Shown: positions 40,891-50,593 of the stretch, piece by piece
How positions within the stretch are numbered: the stretch's first letter is position 1
Layout of the letters: every line of letters begins with the position of its first letter
From: Pseudomonadales bacterium
GTDB lineage: Bacteria > Pseudomonadota > Gammaproteobacteria > Pseudomonadales > Azotimanducaceae
DNA length: 64,000 nucleotides
Direction: 5' to 3'
Assembly: GCA_028281005.1 (NCBI GenBank)
Contig: JANQKS010000018.1
Location: 104,134 to 168,133 of the forward strand
Position numbers and translations under genes: made by a program
The notes under the pieces: model-generated
What the model was told of the DNA's origin: nothing
What the model saw: the letters and a program-made list of their open reading frames with translations, nothing else
The model's database searches: none

Positions 40891-43800
40891 ATGCAGAACA
40901 TCGCCAGGTTCGCCATCGAAAAACCCATCTATACGTGGATGTTGGTGTTGGCTTGTCTGGTCGGCGGTATGATTGGCATCAATACCGTCGGGCGTTTTGA
41001 AGACCCGCCCTTTCCGATGAAGTTTGCACTCATCATCACCAGCTACGACGGTGCTTCGGCGGAAGAAGTAGAGCTGGAAGTCACTGATGTCATTGAAGCC
41101 GCGCTGCAGGAATTACCCTACGTAGACTACATGACCAGCAAATCTGTGCCCGGCCGCTCAGAGATACAGCTGCGTCTGCTTGAGCAGTACGATGATTCCG
41201 AAACACCGCAAATCTACGATGAATTACGCCGCCGGGTCATCGAGGCAGCCGGGAGGTTGCCGCCTGGCACCGGCGTACCGTTGGTGGAGGACGATTTTGG
41301 AGACGTGTACGGCATCATGTATGCGGTGCACGCGCCGGATTACTCACCGGCGGAAATTCGCGACATGTCGCGCTACATCACCAAGCGACTTAAAAGTGTA
41401 CCCAACGTCGCCAAGGTGCAGAGCGCCGGTGAACCCTATGAAGCGATGTATGTGGAAATTGACCACAACACCTTCACTAGCCTCGGCCTGCCGATTGAAG
41501 CGTTATTCTCCAGTATTGCGGTAGAAAACCAGGTTACACCGGCAGGCTCCGTGGCTTATGACGGCAGGCGTTTGCGCATCGCACCACCCATGGCTTTCGA
41601 CAGTGTGCAAGCGTTGGGGGATATGCCCATTGGCGGCAGCGGGCGCAGCGAAATCTTGCGCCTTTCCGACATCGCCAGCATCACCCGGCAGGAGGTTGAA
41701 GTACCGCCGCAGCTGATCCGTCATAACGGCCGCCCGGTGTTCACCGTGGGCGTCTCTGTTACCGAAGGCCAGAACGTCGTTAAGGTAGGGCAAGCAGTAG
41801 ATGCCCGCATGGCGGAAATCCTTGCTGAATTGCCTCTGGGTGTGGAAGTTGACGTGATCTACGCCCAACACGTGGTGGTGGATGAATCGATTCGAGACTT
41901 TCTACGCAACTTAGCCATGTCGGTCGCCACGGTGGTGTTGGCGCTGTGTGTGTTTATGGGGTGGCGCGCTGGTACCGTGGTTGGTGCGGTATTGTTGCTG
42001 ACGGTCATGGGTACGCTGTGCATCATGGCGATGTTTGATATCGAGCTGCAGCGGATTTCGCTCGGCGCCTTGATGATCGCCATGGGGATGTTGGTGGACA
42101 ACGGCATTGTCGTGGCCGAAGGTATGGTCATTGGGGTGCGGCGTGGATTAAGCCCCACCGAGGCCGCGGTGCAATCTGTTAAGCGCACCCAGTTTCCTTT
42201 GCTGGGTGCGACCATTATCGGCATCGTGGCCTTTGGCCCCATCAGCTTAAGTGACGATGACTCCGGCCATTTTTTGGTGTCGTTGTTTCAGGTCGTGATG
42301 ATATCCCTGCTGCTGAGCTGGGTTTTGGCCATCACCGTGGTGCCGCTATTCGGCAAATATTTGCTACGGGCTACGGAAGCCGTTGCCGAAGACAAGCTGT
42401 ACAGCGGCGTGTTGTATGCCCCGTATCGGATATTGCTTGGCTTTGGCTTGCGCCGCGCCTGGTTCACCTCTTTGGTCATCGTCGTCATCACCGCCGCTTG
42501 CATTTGGTCGTTCCAGTTTGTGAAACAAGGGTTTTTCCCCACCACCAACTCACCGCTCATTTATGTGGATTATCGATTGCCGGAAGGCACTGACATCAAC
42601 ACCACCGCCCAGGATGTGACGGAGTTGGAAGCCATGCTCGGTGAGATGCAGGGTGTGCAGGTCGTTACCAGTTTCATCGGCCGCGGCGCCACCCGCTTCA
42701 CCACCATCATGAGCCCGGAACAGCCGAATTCCGCCTACTCGCAAATGGTGGTGCGGGTAGCCGACTTCACCACCATGAATGCCACGATGGCGGACATCGA
42801 AGCGCGTCTGACCGCCATCCGCCCGGATTCTGAAGTGCAGGTGAGTCGTGCTGAATTTACGCCCAGCGGTAATTCCAAGATTGTGGCGCGTTTCTCCGGC
42901 CCGGACACAGCCACCTTACGCCAGCTTGCCGACCAAGCGCTGGACATTTATGTGCAACACCATCTGCGTGATCGTAAAACCGACTGGCGCCAACCGGCAC
43001 TGGAATTGGTGCCACGCTTTGATGAAGAGCGTGCGCGGTTGGTCGGTGTGACACGCCAGGATTTATCTCAGGCTTTGGCGTATGCCACCTATGGTGTGCA
43101 GGTGGGTCTATTCCGCGACGGCGACAAGTTGCTGCCGATCATTGCGCGCGCACCGGCGGCGGAACGGGGCGATGTTGAGAACCTCCCCGAACGGTTGGTG
43201 TGGAGCCCAGCCCAGCAGCGTCATATCCCCATGACACAAGTGGTGTCTTCGCTCGATTTGGTGGCCAACAATTCCATGATTCACCGCCGCGATCGTTTTC
43301 GCACCATCGAAGCGCGGGCTAATCCGTCGTTGGGCCACAATGCCACGCGTACTTTCGAAAAAGTCCGCCCCGAAATTGAAGCCATTGCGCTGCCGCCAGG
43401 CTACCGTTTGGAATGGGGCGGTGAGTACGAAGGCAATGAAGAAGCAAACACCAGCCTGACCCAGCGTATCCCGGTGGCGTTGGGGGCAATGTTTTTTATT
43501 ACCATTTTGATGTTCGGCAAGCTGCGTCAGCCGCTGGTCATCTGGCTCACGGTGCCGATGACCATATGCGGCGTGGTGCTGGGATTATTGGCTACGGACC
43601 TCTCCTTTACCTTCCCGTCGTTCCTGGGATTTTTGAGTCTGTCAGGCATGTTGCTGAAAAACTGCATTGTGCTGATGGATGAAATCGACAAACGTTTTGC
43701 CGAGCAAGGCATGACGTTAGAGGTGATGCTGCAAGCCAGCATCAGCCGTTTGCGGCCCGTCATGTTGGCCGCAGGCACCACCATAGCCGGGATGTCGCCG

Positions 43801-43935
43801 CTGTTGGGGGATGCGTTTTTTCTGGAAATGGCGGTGTGTATCATGTCTGGGCTCGCCTTTGCTACGTTATTAACCCTGGTGGCTGTGCCGGTGTTCTATC
43901 GGGTGTCCCTGGGTAAGCGTGTCACAACTTCGTAA
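40891..43935 (+). CDS. RND efflux permease
   Basis: The 1014-residue inner-membrane proton/drug antiporter has the AcrB-like plan: a first helix (about 13-33), a porter domain, helices at about 335-480, a second porter domain and C-terminal helices (about 850-1005). In TM4 the proton-relay pair reads GMLVDNGIVVAEG, so the second Asp of AcrB (Asp408) is Asn, while the TM10 lysine is kept (MLLKNCIVLMDE). The substrate is unknown. It forms one unit with the adaptor before it. Confidence 0.92.
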   Translation: MQNIARFAIEKPIYTWMLVLACLVGGMIGINTVGRFEDPPFPMKFALIITSYDGASAEEVELEVTDVIEAALQELPYVDYMTSKSVPGRSEIQLRLLEQYDDSETPQIYDELRRRVIEAAGRLPPGTGVPLVEDDFGDVYGIMYAVHAPDYSPAEIRDMSRYITKRLKSVPNVAKVQSAGEPYEAMYVEIDHNTFTSLGLPIEALFSSIAVENQVTPAGSVAYDGRRLRIAPPMAFDSVQALGDMPIGGSGRSEILRLSDIASITRQEVEVPPQLIRHNGRPVFTVGVSVTEGQNVVKVGQAVDARMAEILAELPLGVEVDVIYAQHVVVDESIRDFLRNLAMSVATVVLALCVFMGWRAGTVVGAVLLLTVMGTLCIMAMFDIELQRISLGALMIAMGMLVDNGIVVAEGMVIGVRRGLSPTEAAVQSVKRTQFPLLGATIIGIVAFGPISLSDDDSGHFLVSLFQVVMISLLLSWVLAITVVPLFGKYLLRATEAVAEDKLYSGVLYAPYRILLGFGLRRAWFTSLVIVVITAACIWSFQFVKQGFFPTTNSPLIYVDYRLPEGTDINTTAQDVTELEAMLGEMQGVQVVTSFIGRGATRFTTIMSPEQPNSAYSQMVVRVADFTTMNATMADIEARLTAIRPDSEVQVSRAEFTPSGNSKIVARFSGPDTATLRQLADQALDIYVQHHLRDRKTDWRQPALELVPRFDEERARLVGVTRQDLSQALAYATYGVQVGLFRDGDKLLPIIARAPAAERGDVENLPERLVWSPAQQRHIPMTQVVSSLDLVANNSMIHRRDRFRTIEARANPSLGHNATRTFEKVRPEIEAIALPPGYRLEWGGEYEGNEEANTSLTQRIPVALGAMFFITILMFGKLRQPLVIWLTVPMTICGVVLGLLATDLSFTFPSFLGFLSLSGMLLKNCIVLMDEIDKRFAEQGMTLEVMLQASISRLRPVMLAAGTTIAGMSPLLGDAFFLEMAVCIMSGLAFATLLTLVAVPVFYRVSLGKRVTTS

Positions 43936-44000
43936 GCACTTTTTACGGTGTGGTTGACGCAGCCCTCAGATCACTTGATGATGGAACTGTCACCCTGAAA

Positions 44001-44022
44001 AATGGTCAATAAATTGACCATT
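44001..44022. promoter_or_regulatory. 22-bp perfect palindrome upstream of the PRC/EF-hand gene
   Basis: AATGGTCAAT-AA-ATTGACCATT has 10-bp perfect arms and lies about 60 bp before the predicted GTG start at 44083. Its shape and length suit an operator for a dimeric regulator; TGGTC...GACCA resembles GntR/TetR-type sites. Confidence 0.55.
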
Positions 44023-44082
44023 GGTTTTCATGTCGTAGCGCGTTCAAGACGAGTCGAAGCCGCGGCGGACGGAGATTTAAAG

Positions 44083-44820
44083 GTGTTGAGCAGACTTTCT
44101 TTACTGGCGATGTGCATTGCCGGTTTGTTGATGACTCCCCTATTACATGCAAATTCCTCTAAGGCCAGCAGCCTGGTGGGGCAGGTTGTGGTGACCCAAC
44201 AAGGTGAATTGTTGGGCCGTGTAGAAGACATAGCCGTAAATGTAGAACAGGGGCGGGTGGATTTTGTGGTCGTTTCCATCGGCAGTTTTCTGGTGGACGA
44301 CAATTTGATCGCCGTCCATCCGGATGCGCTGGGTAAATCTGATGACGGCGCCTACCTCGTGGTGTACAGCGATGACTTGGATGCAGCGCGCCGCTTTGGC
44401 GCCGACAATTGGCCAGCAAGCCCGGATGTCATGCCCAGCGCAGACCGCGCTCCGGTGGCTGTTGACGAGGTTGAGCTGGAAGCAGAAACCCCGGCAGCGA
44501 CTGAACGTGTGGCGACCATCAGTGATGGCCGCCGTACTGCCACCATGAAAGCAGGTGAAGGTCCTTCACAAATCGAAACGGTCGCCGGCAGAGCGCAGAA
44601 TCCGGATTCGGGTGTGCAGTACAAACGTTTCACCGACGGCAAACTCCCCGCTTACATGGCCGACAGCGAGTTCGACAAACTGGATGAAGATCGTGACGGC
44701 TACCTGAGCCGTAGCGAAATTGGCCCGCGGCTGCAAAACGGCGTGCGTTATACCGACTTTGATGTAGACGGCAATCAAGGTATCGACCCGTTTGAATTTC
44801 AGTTAATGAAAGAAGGCTAG
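44083..44820 (+). CDS. exported PRC-barrel protein with C-terminal EF-hands
   Basis: I place the start at GTG 44083, with GGAG 7 bases upstream and a signal peptide (LSRLSLLAMCIAGLLMTPLLHA) immediately after; the frame from 44002 adds a charged leader that overlaps a palindrome. The 245-residue product has a PRC-barrel (about 29-95: VGQVVVTQQGELLGRVEDIAVN, VVVSIGSFLVDDNLIAV), an acidic linker and two EF-hand loops near the end: DEDRDGYLSRSE and DVDGNQGIDPFE. Calcium binding in the periplasm is therefore likely. PRC domains occur in PuhA and RNA-processing proteins; the role here is unknown. Confidence 0.75.
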   Translation: MLSRLSLLAMCIAGLLMTPLLHANSSKASSLVGQVVVTQQGELLGRVEDIAVNVEQGRVDFVVVSIGSFLVDDNLIAVHPDALGKSDDGAYLVVYSDDLDAARRFGADNWPASPDVMPSADRAPVAVDEVELEAETPAATERVATISDGRRTATMKAGEGPSQIETVAGRAQNPDSGVQYKRFTDGKLPAYMADSEFDKLDEDRDGYLSRSEIGPRLQNGVRYTDFDVDGNQGIDPFEFQLMKEG

Positions 44821-44851
44821 AAAGAAGGCCAAATGCCGCCAGACGCGGAGC

Positions 44852-46153
44852 TTATGATTCCACGTCATTGGCCACATCCACTAACAGACCGGTAATGGCG
44901 CGAGGCAGTTGGGTGGTGATGATGTCATCACCCGCTTGAATGGCGTCGGTGCGAATGAGAATACGATAACCCAGTTCTTCGGTTTCCAATTCTCCGACAC
45001 GTTCGATGTCGTGGCCAATCAAGCGATTGTCCACTACCGCATACACCCGGCTGTTTTCATAAATTGATTGCACCGGCACAGCAATTAGGCCTGCTTGGGC
45101 GGGCAACACGATGGCCAAGTTAAACACCTTACCTAGCGCCGGGGCCTCTTGGATGCCTGCATCGTAGGTAAAAAAGGCATCCATGCCGGTTTGGCCGGTG
45201 CGCACGTGATTGGCCAAGCGACTCAGCGTTAGATCTGCGCCATTCTCTGCGGTGGCGGTAATGTTGCCTAAGTTGGTGAGTTGCTGTAGTTGTTGAGTGT
45301 ATGCATCAGGAATTTGCACCCGCACTTCAAACCCAGCAGCATCTGCCACTTCCACCAGCGGCGTGCTTAGATTGCTGTGATTCCCCGGGGCGGCGTGCAC
45401 CGCCAGAATGGGGCCGGCAAACGGCGCGCGTATTTGCGTTTTATCCAAATCCAGTTGCGCCTGGGCCAACATCGCTTGTGCGCGCGCCACGCTGGCTTCG
45501 TGGGCGGCAATTTGATTAGGTAAATTGGTCAGCACCTGCAGGTGGTTGCGGTATTCGATGCTGGCTTGGTTGGCTTGTGCGGTGACCTCGTCGAACAACG
45601 CCTTAGAGATGAGGCGTTTGTTCATGAGGTCTTGATGGCGTTGCAGCTTGTCCTGCGCTACCTGGTTGCGGGATTCGAAATGAGCGGCGTTACCCTGTTC
45701 CAGCTCTAGCTGGACCTGCATGGACGCCAAATTGGCTTGCTGCTGCTTAAGCTCCGCTTCGCGTTCCATCACCTTCAGACGCGCCTCGCGGTCGTCGAGT
45801 TTCACCAGCAGTTCACCCTTCTCGATCCAGTCGCCTTCTTTAACCAACACATCTTTCACCCGGGCAATCAGGTCGGAACGTAGTTGCGCCACACGGTTAG
45901 ACTCGAGGCGTCCGAACGCGGAAAAGTTGGGGTGCAGAGATTGCGGCTGTGCCTTGGTCACCGAAACCGGCCAAGCGCGTTCCACGGGTGCTGCCGGATC
46001 CGCGTTGGGTCCGGTGGCGAACAAGGACGCGCTCATCAACAGCGCAATGCCGACAATACCGCCGTAGGTGGCGATACGTCGTCGCTTAGGCGTGGCTAGC
46101 ATATGGTTTTTGAGTTCGTTCATTGTCTGAGGAATCTTCACTTTCATTGTCAT
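44852..46153 (-). CDS. RND efflux periplasmic adaptor (HlyD/MFP family)
   Basis: The 433-residue product has a single N-terminal membrane anchor (about 27-48), a split lipoyl domain (LRSDLIARVKDVLVKEGDWIEKGELLVKLDDREARLKV), a long coiled coil (about 120-225, Gln/Glu/Ala-rich) and a beta-barrel with RAPFAGPILAVHAAPGNHS. The start overlaps the permease gene: ATG 46153, 46123 or 46102 are all possible and none has a clear ribosome site. It works with the upstream permease. Confidence 0.88.
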   Translation of the reverse strand: MTMKVKIPQTMNELKNHMLATPKRRRIATYGGIVGIALLMSASLFATGPNADPAAPVERAWPVSVTKAQPQSLHPNFSAFGRLESNRVAQLRSDLIARVKDVLVKEGDWIEKGELLVKLDDREARLKVMEREAELKQQQANLASMQVQLELEQGNAAHFESRNQVAQDKLQRHQDLMNKRLISKALFDEVTAQANQASIEYRNHLQVLTNLPNQIAAHEASVARAQAMLAQAQLDLDKTQIRAPFAGPILAVHAAPGNHSNLSTPLVEVADAAGFEVRVQIPDAYTQQLQQLTNLGNITATAENGADLTLSRLANHVRTGQTGMDAFFTYDAGIQEAPALGKVFNLAIVLPAQAGLIAVPVQSIYENSRVYAVVDNRLIGHDIERVGELETEELGYRILIRTDAIQAGDDIITTQLPRAITGLLVDVANDVES

Positions 46154-49100
46154 CTGTCAGTTCCGCAAGCTTGCGCACGTGGCCATGGGCAAAGGCTTTG
46201 GCTTGCTCCAGAAGCAGGATCAAGGCCGGCACCACAATCAGCACCAGCAAGGTTGCCAGGCTTAAGCCGAAGCAAATGGTCACTGCTATGGGCGCGTAGA
46301 ACAGTGCCAAGGTAGAGGGTTCGAACATCAGCGGCAGCAGGCCGGCAATGGTGGTGAGGGAAGTTAGGATCACCGCGCGAAAGCGGGACTGCACCGCCAG
46401 CCTTAGCGCGGCCGGTAGTGCCATCCCTTCATCGAGGTGTCGACGTAAAAAGCTGATCAGCACGATGGAGTCGTTGACCACGATGCCGGTGAGGGAAAAG
46501 AACGCCAACAACGACATGGAGCCGATGTCCCACCCGGTTAGCCAATGGCCGAGGATGGCCCCGGTAAAACCAAAAGGAATCGCCATCATGATGGCCAGCG
46601 GCCATAGGTAGGAAGAAAACACCCAGGTTAGAATGAGGTAGATGAGCCCTAAGGTTAACAAGCCACCTAACGCCATGGTGTCCATCATGATCTGATCGCG
46701 TTCGGTGTTGCCGCCAAAGCCGAAGCTCAGCTCATATTTGTCCAAAATGGGTAGCAACTGGTGGTCTTTCACGTTGTTCACGACGGACAGCGCGTTGTTC
46801 ACGGCTTCGTCCACATCCGCCGATACCGACACCGCCATTTGATTGTTGGAATGGCGGATCACGTCGATGCCGCGCCGGTTGTACAGCACCGCAACGCTGG
46901 CCAAAGGCACATAGTCGCCTTGGGTGGTGCGTATGGGGAACTTCTGCAGTGAGCTCAAAGAATCGCGCTCCGTGTCGGGTAACATTACCCGCACCTCCAG
47001 CTCATTGTCCTGTTCGTTAAAAATCTGCACGCGGGTACCGGAATAGGCGCTGCGTAACTGAGCGCCAATACTGTCGGCGGTGAGACCCAGGCTGCGGCCG
47101 CGCGGGGTCATCTCGAAAATAATTTGTTCTTTCCCGTAGGGTAAATTGTCGGTGACGTTGGACACCCCGGGATAACTTGATAGCAGGGCGGAGAGCTCCT
47201 CGGCGCCTTGTTTGAGATGGTCGATGGAGTTGCCACGTAACACCAAGGTGATGTCAGGGAAGCCGTTGTTGGCGCCGCCTTCCACGCCAATGGTCAGCTG
47301 CTCAACATAGGCCGGGCGTTGCACCGCAGCTTGCCAGCGGTTGGTGAACTCTTGCGGTGACAGGGTGCGATGCTCTTCGAATGCATATTGCACAGCCAGC
47401 GAGGCATATTGTTCACCCTGCAAGCGGTCTTCGTTGAAGGTGGCGCGGTTGTATTTCACCGTCCAGCCGAGAATGTTGGCGGCGTCGTGGGCTTGGTGAA
47501 TCTCTTCCAGGGTGTCTTCCATGTGTTCGATGAAGTCGTACTTCTGCGCATCCGTGGCGACACTGGAAAACTCGACGTCCGCGGTCACGGATTCAAAGTC
47601 AATGCCGGTGGCGAGGTTCATTCCCACATGCTGGGAAGCAATGAGCGAAAAAGCCACCAGGAAGCCGCAAATGGCAGTGCACAAGGTGATGCCTGGATTG
47701 GCCAACGCGTTGTCGACAAAGGGTAAAAAGCGCTGGTCGCGAAAGTGTTCAAAGCCGTCGTCGAAACGCTGCCGCCATTTAGGTTTTTTATTGACGTCTA
47801 CTTTTTCCAGAGAATGCCGCAAATGGCCGGGCAACACCCAAAAACACTCGATCAGCGACGCCGCGATGACACACAGCAGTACCGTTGGTAATGCCAAAAC
47901 GGCATCGCCCATCATGCCGCCGATGATCAATAGCGGTATAAATGCCGCCATGGTGGTCATGGACGAAGTCATGACCGGGACCCACATGCGCTGCGCGCCG
48001 GCGGTAGCGGCCTGCGCCGGTGTGGCGCCGCGTTCGTGGTGACTGACAATGTCCTCGCCGACCACGATGGCATCGTCGACCACGATACCCAGCGCCATGA
48101 TGAAGCCGATCAACGCAATCAGAGAGATGCCGTAACCAAATACCACATGAAACAGCGCCAGACCCAGTAAAAAACTCACCGGAATGCCAATGGTCACCCA
48201 CAGGCTGGCGCGCGCGTTTAAGAACAGAAACAGCACACCGATAACCAAGATGAGGCCACCCAAACCGTTTTTAACGATCATATTGAGTTGCGCACCCAGC
48301 ACTTGCCAAATGCTGACAATTTCTTTGATTTCGACGCCCGGGGGCAGGGTCGGGCGTACGTCGTTGAGCCAGTTCTGCACAATTTGATGGGAGGTGTAGG
48401 CGTCGGTTTCAGTGCTGCGCCACAGCAGCATTTCTATTGCCGGATTGCCGTCTGAGGTAATGATGGGCTGGCCACGCTGGGGGCGCCGCACGACGTCGGC
48501 AAAATCAGTGAGACGCACCAGTTGGCCATCGGTTTCCAGGTGCAGCTGTTCGAAACCCAGTGGGTCGCGCCGCTGGTCTAGGCTGCGCAGTTGGCGCGCC
48601 GCCTGGCCGCGTCCGACCGATCCGGCCGGTACATTTTGGCTCACTCGAGCCACCTCATGGGCGACTTCATCCAAGGTCATACCCAACTGTTGCAGCCGCG
48701 CGCCGCTGACCAGCAACGCAATTTCTTCAGTCGGTAAGCCGTCGTAATTTACCCCTTCTATGCCACGCCGCAGCAGGTCTTTTTCGAAGCTGCGCGCCAG
48801 CGGAATAAGTTCCGCCAAATTGCCTTCGCCGGTGAGCAACAGACCGGAAATGGGTTCAGTATCAATGTGCCGGCGAATGGTGGGTGGCTCAATTTCAGGC
48901 GGTAGATTGCGGATGTTGGCGACGCGTTGTTTGACGGAGTCCAGCGCCAGGGTCATGTCGGCATCGTAGTTAAAGATGGCCCTTATGACGGTGAACCCGT
49001 TGATGGTGTAGGAGGTCAGCTCGTAGAGTTCATTAACGGTACGCAGCTGTTGTTCAATCGGTGTGGTGACCAGGGATTCGATGTCTTCTGCGGCGGCCCC

Positions 49101-49250
49101 TACCCAGATGACCTCAACACTCACCACCGGATTGTTGGTTGGTGGGTCGAGACTGGTTGGCATGGTGCGGACCGCCCACACGCCCGCCAAGATCATCATG
49201 ATCATGGCCAGATTGGCTGCCACCTTGTGTTCGGCGAATAGCTTTATCAA
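46086..49250 (-). CDS. RND efflux permease
   Basis: The 1054-residue AcrB-like permease has helices at about 10-30, 330-480, 520-540 and 860-1030. The TM4 relay GIVVDDAIVVGED keeps both Asp residues, but the TM10 position of AcrB Lys940 reads GIVVNDSIVLISF, with Asn instead. Its sequence differs clearly from the other permease in this window, so the two pumps are not recent duplicates. It is the first gene of its unit and is divergent from cobS. Confidence 0.92.
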   Translation of the reverse strand: MIKLFAEHKVAANLAMIMMILAGVWAVRTMPTSLDPPTNNPVVSVEVIWVGAAAEDIESLVTTPIEQQLRTVNELYELTSYTINGFTVIRAIFNYDADMTLALDSVKQRVANIRNLPPEIEPPTIRRHIDTEPISGLLLTGEGNLAELIPLARSFEKDLLRRGIEGVNYDGLPTEEIALLVSGARLQQLGMTLDEVAHEVARVSQNVPAGSVGRGQAARQLRSLDQRRDPLGFEQLHLETDGQLVRLTDFADVVRRPQRGQPIITSDGNPAIEMLLWRSTETDAYTSHQIVQNWLNDVRPTLPPGVEIKEIVSIWQVLGAQLNMIVKNGLGGLILVIGVLFLFLNARASLWVTIGIPVSFLLGLALFHVVFGYGISLIALIGFIMALGIVVDDAIVVGEDIVSHHERGATPAQAATAGAQRMWVPVMTSSMTTMAAFIPLLIIGGMMGDAVLALPTVLLCVIAASLIECFWVLPGHLRHSLEKVDVNKKPKWRQRFDDGFEHFRDQRFLPFVDNALANPGITLCTAICGFLVAFSLIASQHVGMNLATGIDFESVTADVEFSSVATDAQKYDFIEHMEDTLEEIHQAHDAANILGWTVKYNRATFNEDRLQGEQYASLAVQYAFEEHRTLSPQEFTNRWQAAVQRPAYVEQLTIGVEGGANNGFPDITLVLRGNSIDHLKQGAEELSALLSSYPGVSNVTDNLPYGKEQIIFEMTPRGRSLGLTADSIGAQLRSAYSGTRVQIFNEQDNELEVRVMLPDTERDSLSSLQKFPIRTTQGDYVPLASVAVLYNRRGIDVIRHSNNQMAVSVSADVDEAVNNALSVVNNVKDHQLLPILDKYELSFGFGGNTERDQIMMDTMALGGLLTLGLIYLILTWVFSSYLWPLAIMMAIPFGFTGAILGHWLTGWDIGSMSLLAFFSLTGIVVNDSIVLISFLRRHLDEGMALPAALRLAVQSRFRAVILTSLTTIAGLLPLMFEPSTLALFYAPIAVTICFGLSLATLLVLIVVPALILLLEQAKAFAHGHVRKLAELTDDNESEDSSDNERTQKPYASHA

Positions 49251-49553
49251 CAGACTATCTCGCGAAAATTAATCCTTGGTTCCCCACACGATTCAGAAAC
49301 CGTGCCAATCTAACTGTCGGACAAAGGCCGCAAAAAGTTTGGCTTACAGCAAGATGCCGACACCAAAGGTGGTGAAAGATGTGGCGCTTTTCACTAACTG
49401 TTGGCTAATCCAGTGTTGGCCCGTGTTGGCCAGAGTTGGAAAGTGCGCAGCCATGGTGCCGAGGCGGGGTATTTTCCATCTCTTTTCGCTTTCAATGCCA
49501 ACAGCGTGACGTACAATAGCCGGCTTGCCTGAAGTAACGAAAGAGATAAAGCA
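49251..49553. other. intergenic region between RND permease and cobS
   Basis: About 300 bp without a gene. Three direct TGTTGGC repeats occur at 49399, 49414 and 49424, followed by a near copy. A TACAAT -10 (49512-49517) with a poor -35 (49489-49494) could drive cobS. I see no terminator, repeat element or RNA gene. Confidence 0.4.
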
Positions 49554-50558
49554 GTGAATGAGCATGCGGCCGATGGGCTCGATACAAACTTAGTCCCAGA
49601 CACCACGGTCAACGTCCGCGAGGTGTTCGGCATCGACCAAGACCTGGATGTTCCGGCGTTTAGCCAACGCAGCCAGTACGTGCCGGTGATTGACGAAGAT
49701 TACCGCTTCGATCACGACACCACCTTGGCGATTTTGGCGGGGTTTGCCCATAACCGCCGGGTAATGATTCAGGGTTATCACGGGACCGGCAAGTCGACGC
49801 ACATCGAGCAGGTGGCGGCACGCCTGAATTGGCCTTGTATCCGCATCAATCTAGACAGCCACATCAGCCGTATCGATCTAGTCGGTAAAGATGCCATTGT
49901 GCTGCGTGAAGGTAAGCAGATTACTGAATTCCGCGAAGGCATATTGCCGTGGGCGCTGCAACATCCGGTGGCTTTGGTGTTTGACGAGTACGACGCGGGT
50001 CGTCCCGACGTCATGTTTGTGATCCAACGCGTGCTGGAGGTAGAAGGTAAGCTCACCTTGCTCGACCAAAACAAAGTGATAACGCCGCACTCTCATTTCC
50101 GCCTGTTCGCTACCACCAACACGGTCGGCTTAGGGGACACCACCGGTTTGTATCACGGCACACAGCAGATCAACCAGGGCCAGATGGACCGTTGGAGCAT
50201 CGTCTCTACGCTCAACTACCTCGAGCATGATGCGGAAACAGAAATTGTGCTTGGCAAAGTGAAGTCTTACGAAGCGAGCGATGCCGGCCGCCGCATGATT
50301 TCTAATATGGTCAGCGTGGCCGACCTGACCCGCCAGGGTTTCATCAATGGGGATGTGTCCATTGTTATGTCGCCACGTACGGTGCTGACCTGGGCGCAGA
50401 ATGCAGAGATTTTCGGCGACGTGGGTTTTGCCTTCCGTGTGACGTTCCTAAACAAGTGTGATGAGTTGGAGCGTCCCATTGTGGCCGAGTACTACCAGCG
50501 TTGCATGGGTGAAGATCTGGGTGATGCCACGCAAGGTATTTCCCTGAAAACAGCCTGA
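49554..50558 (+). CDS. cobS: CobS-type AAA+ ATPase (cobaltochelatase-like)
   Basis: The 334-residue protein has an N-terminal extension ([23 protein letters not shown]), Walker [10 protein letters not shown] at 74-82, Walker [14 protein letters not shown] (about 140-152), sensor region [31 protein letters not shown] and a C-terminal lid. In aerobic cobalamin synthesis CobS and CobT form the ATPase motor for CobN. CobN is not in the window and no other cobalamin gene is visible, so the pair may serve another chelation or MoxR-type remodelling task. It is 35 bp upstream of cobT. Confidence 0.88.
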   Translation: MNEHAADGLDTNLVPDTTVNVREVFGIDQDLDVPAFSQRSQYVPVIDEDYRFDHDTTLAILAGFAHNRRVMIQGYHGTGKSTHIEQVAARLNWPCIRINLDSHISRIDLVGKDAIVLREGKQITEFREGILPWALQHPVALVFDEYDAGRPDVMFVIQRVLEVEGKLTLLDQNKVITPHSHFRLFATTNTVGLGDTTGLYHGTQQINQGQMDRWSIVSTLNYLEHDAETEIVLGKVKSYEASDAGRRMISNMVSVADLTRQGFINGDVSIVMSPRTVLTWAQNAEIFGDVGFAFRVTFLNKCDELERPIVAEYYQRCMGEDLGDATQGISLKTA

Positions 50559-50593
50559 TTCAACGCTGCATGAGTTAGTTGTTGCCTGTTGTC

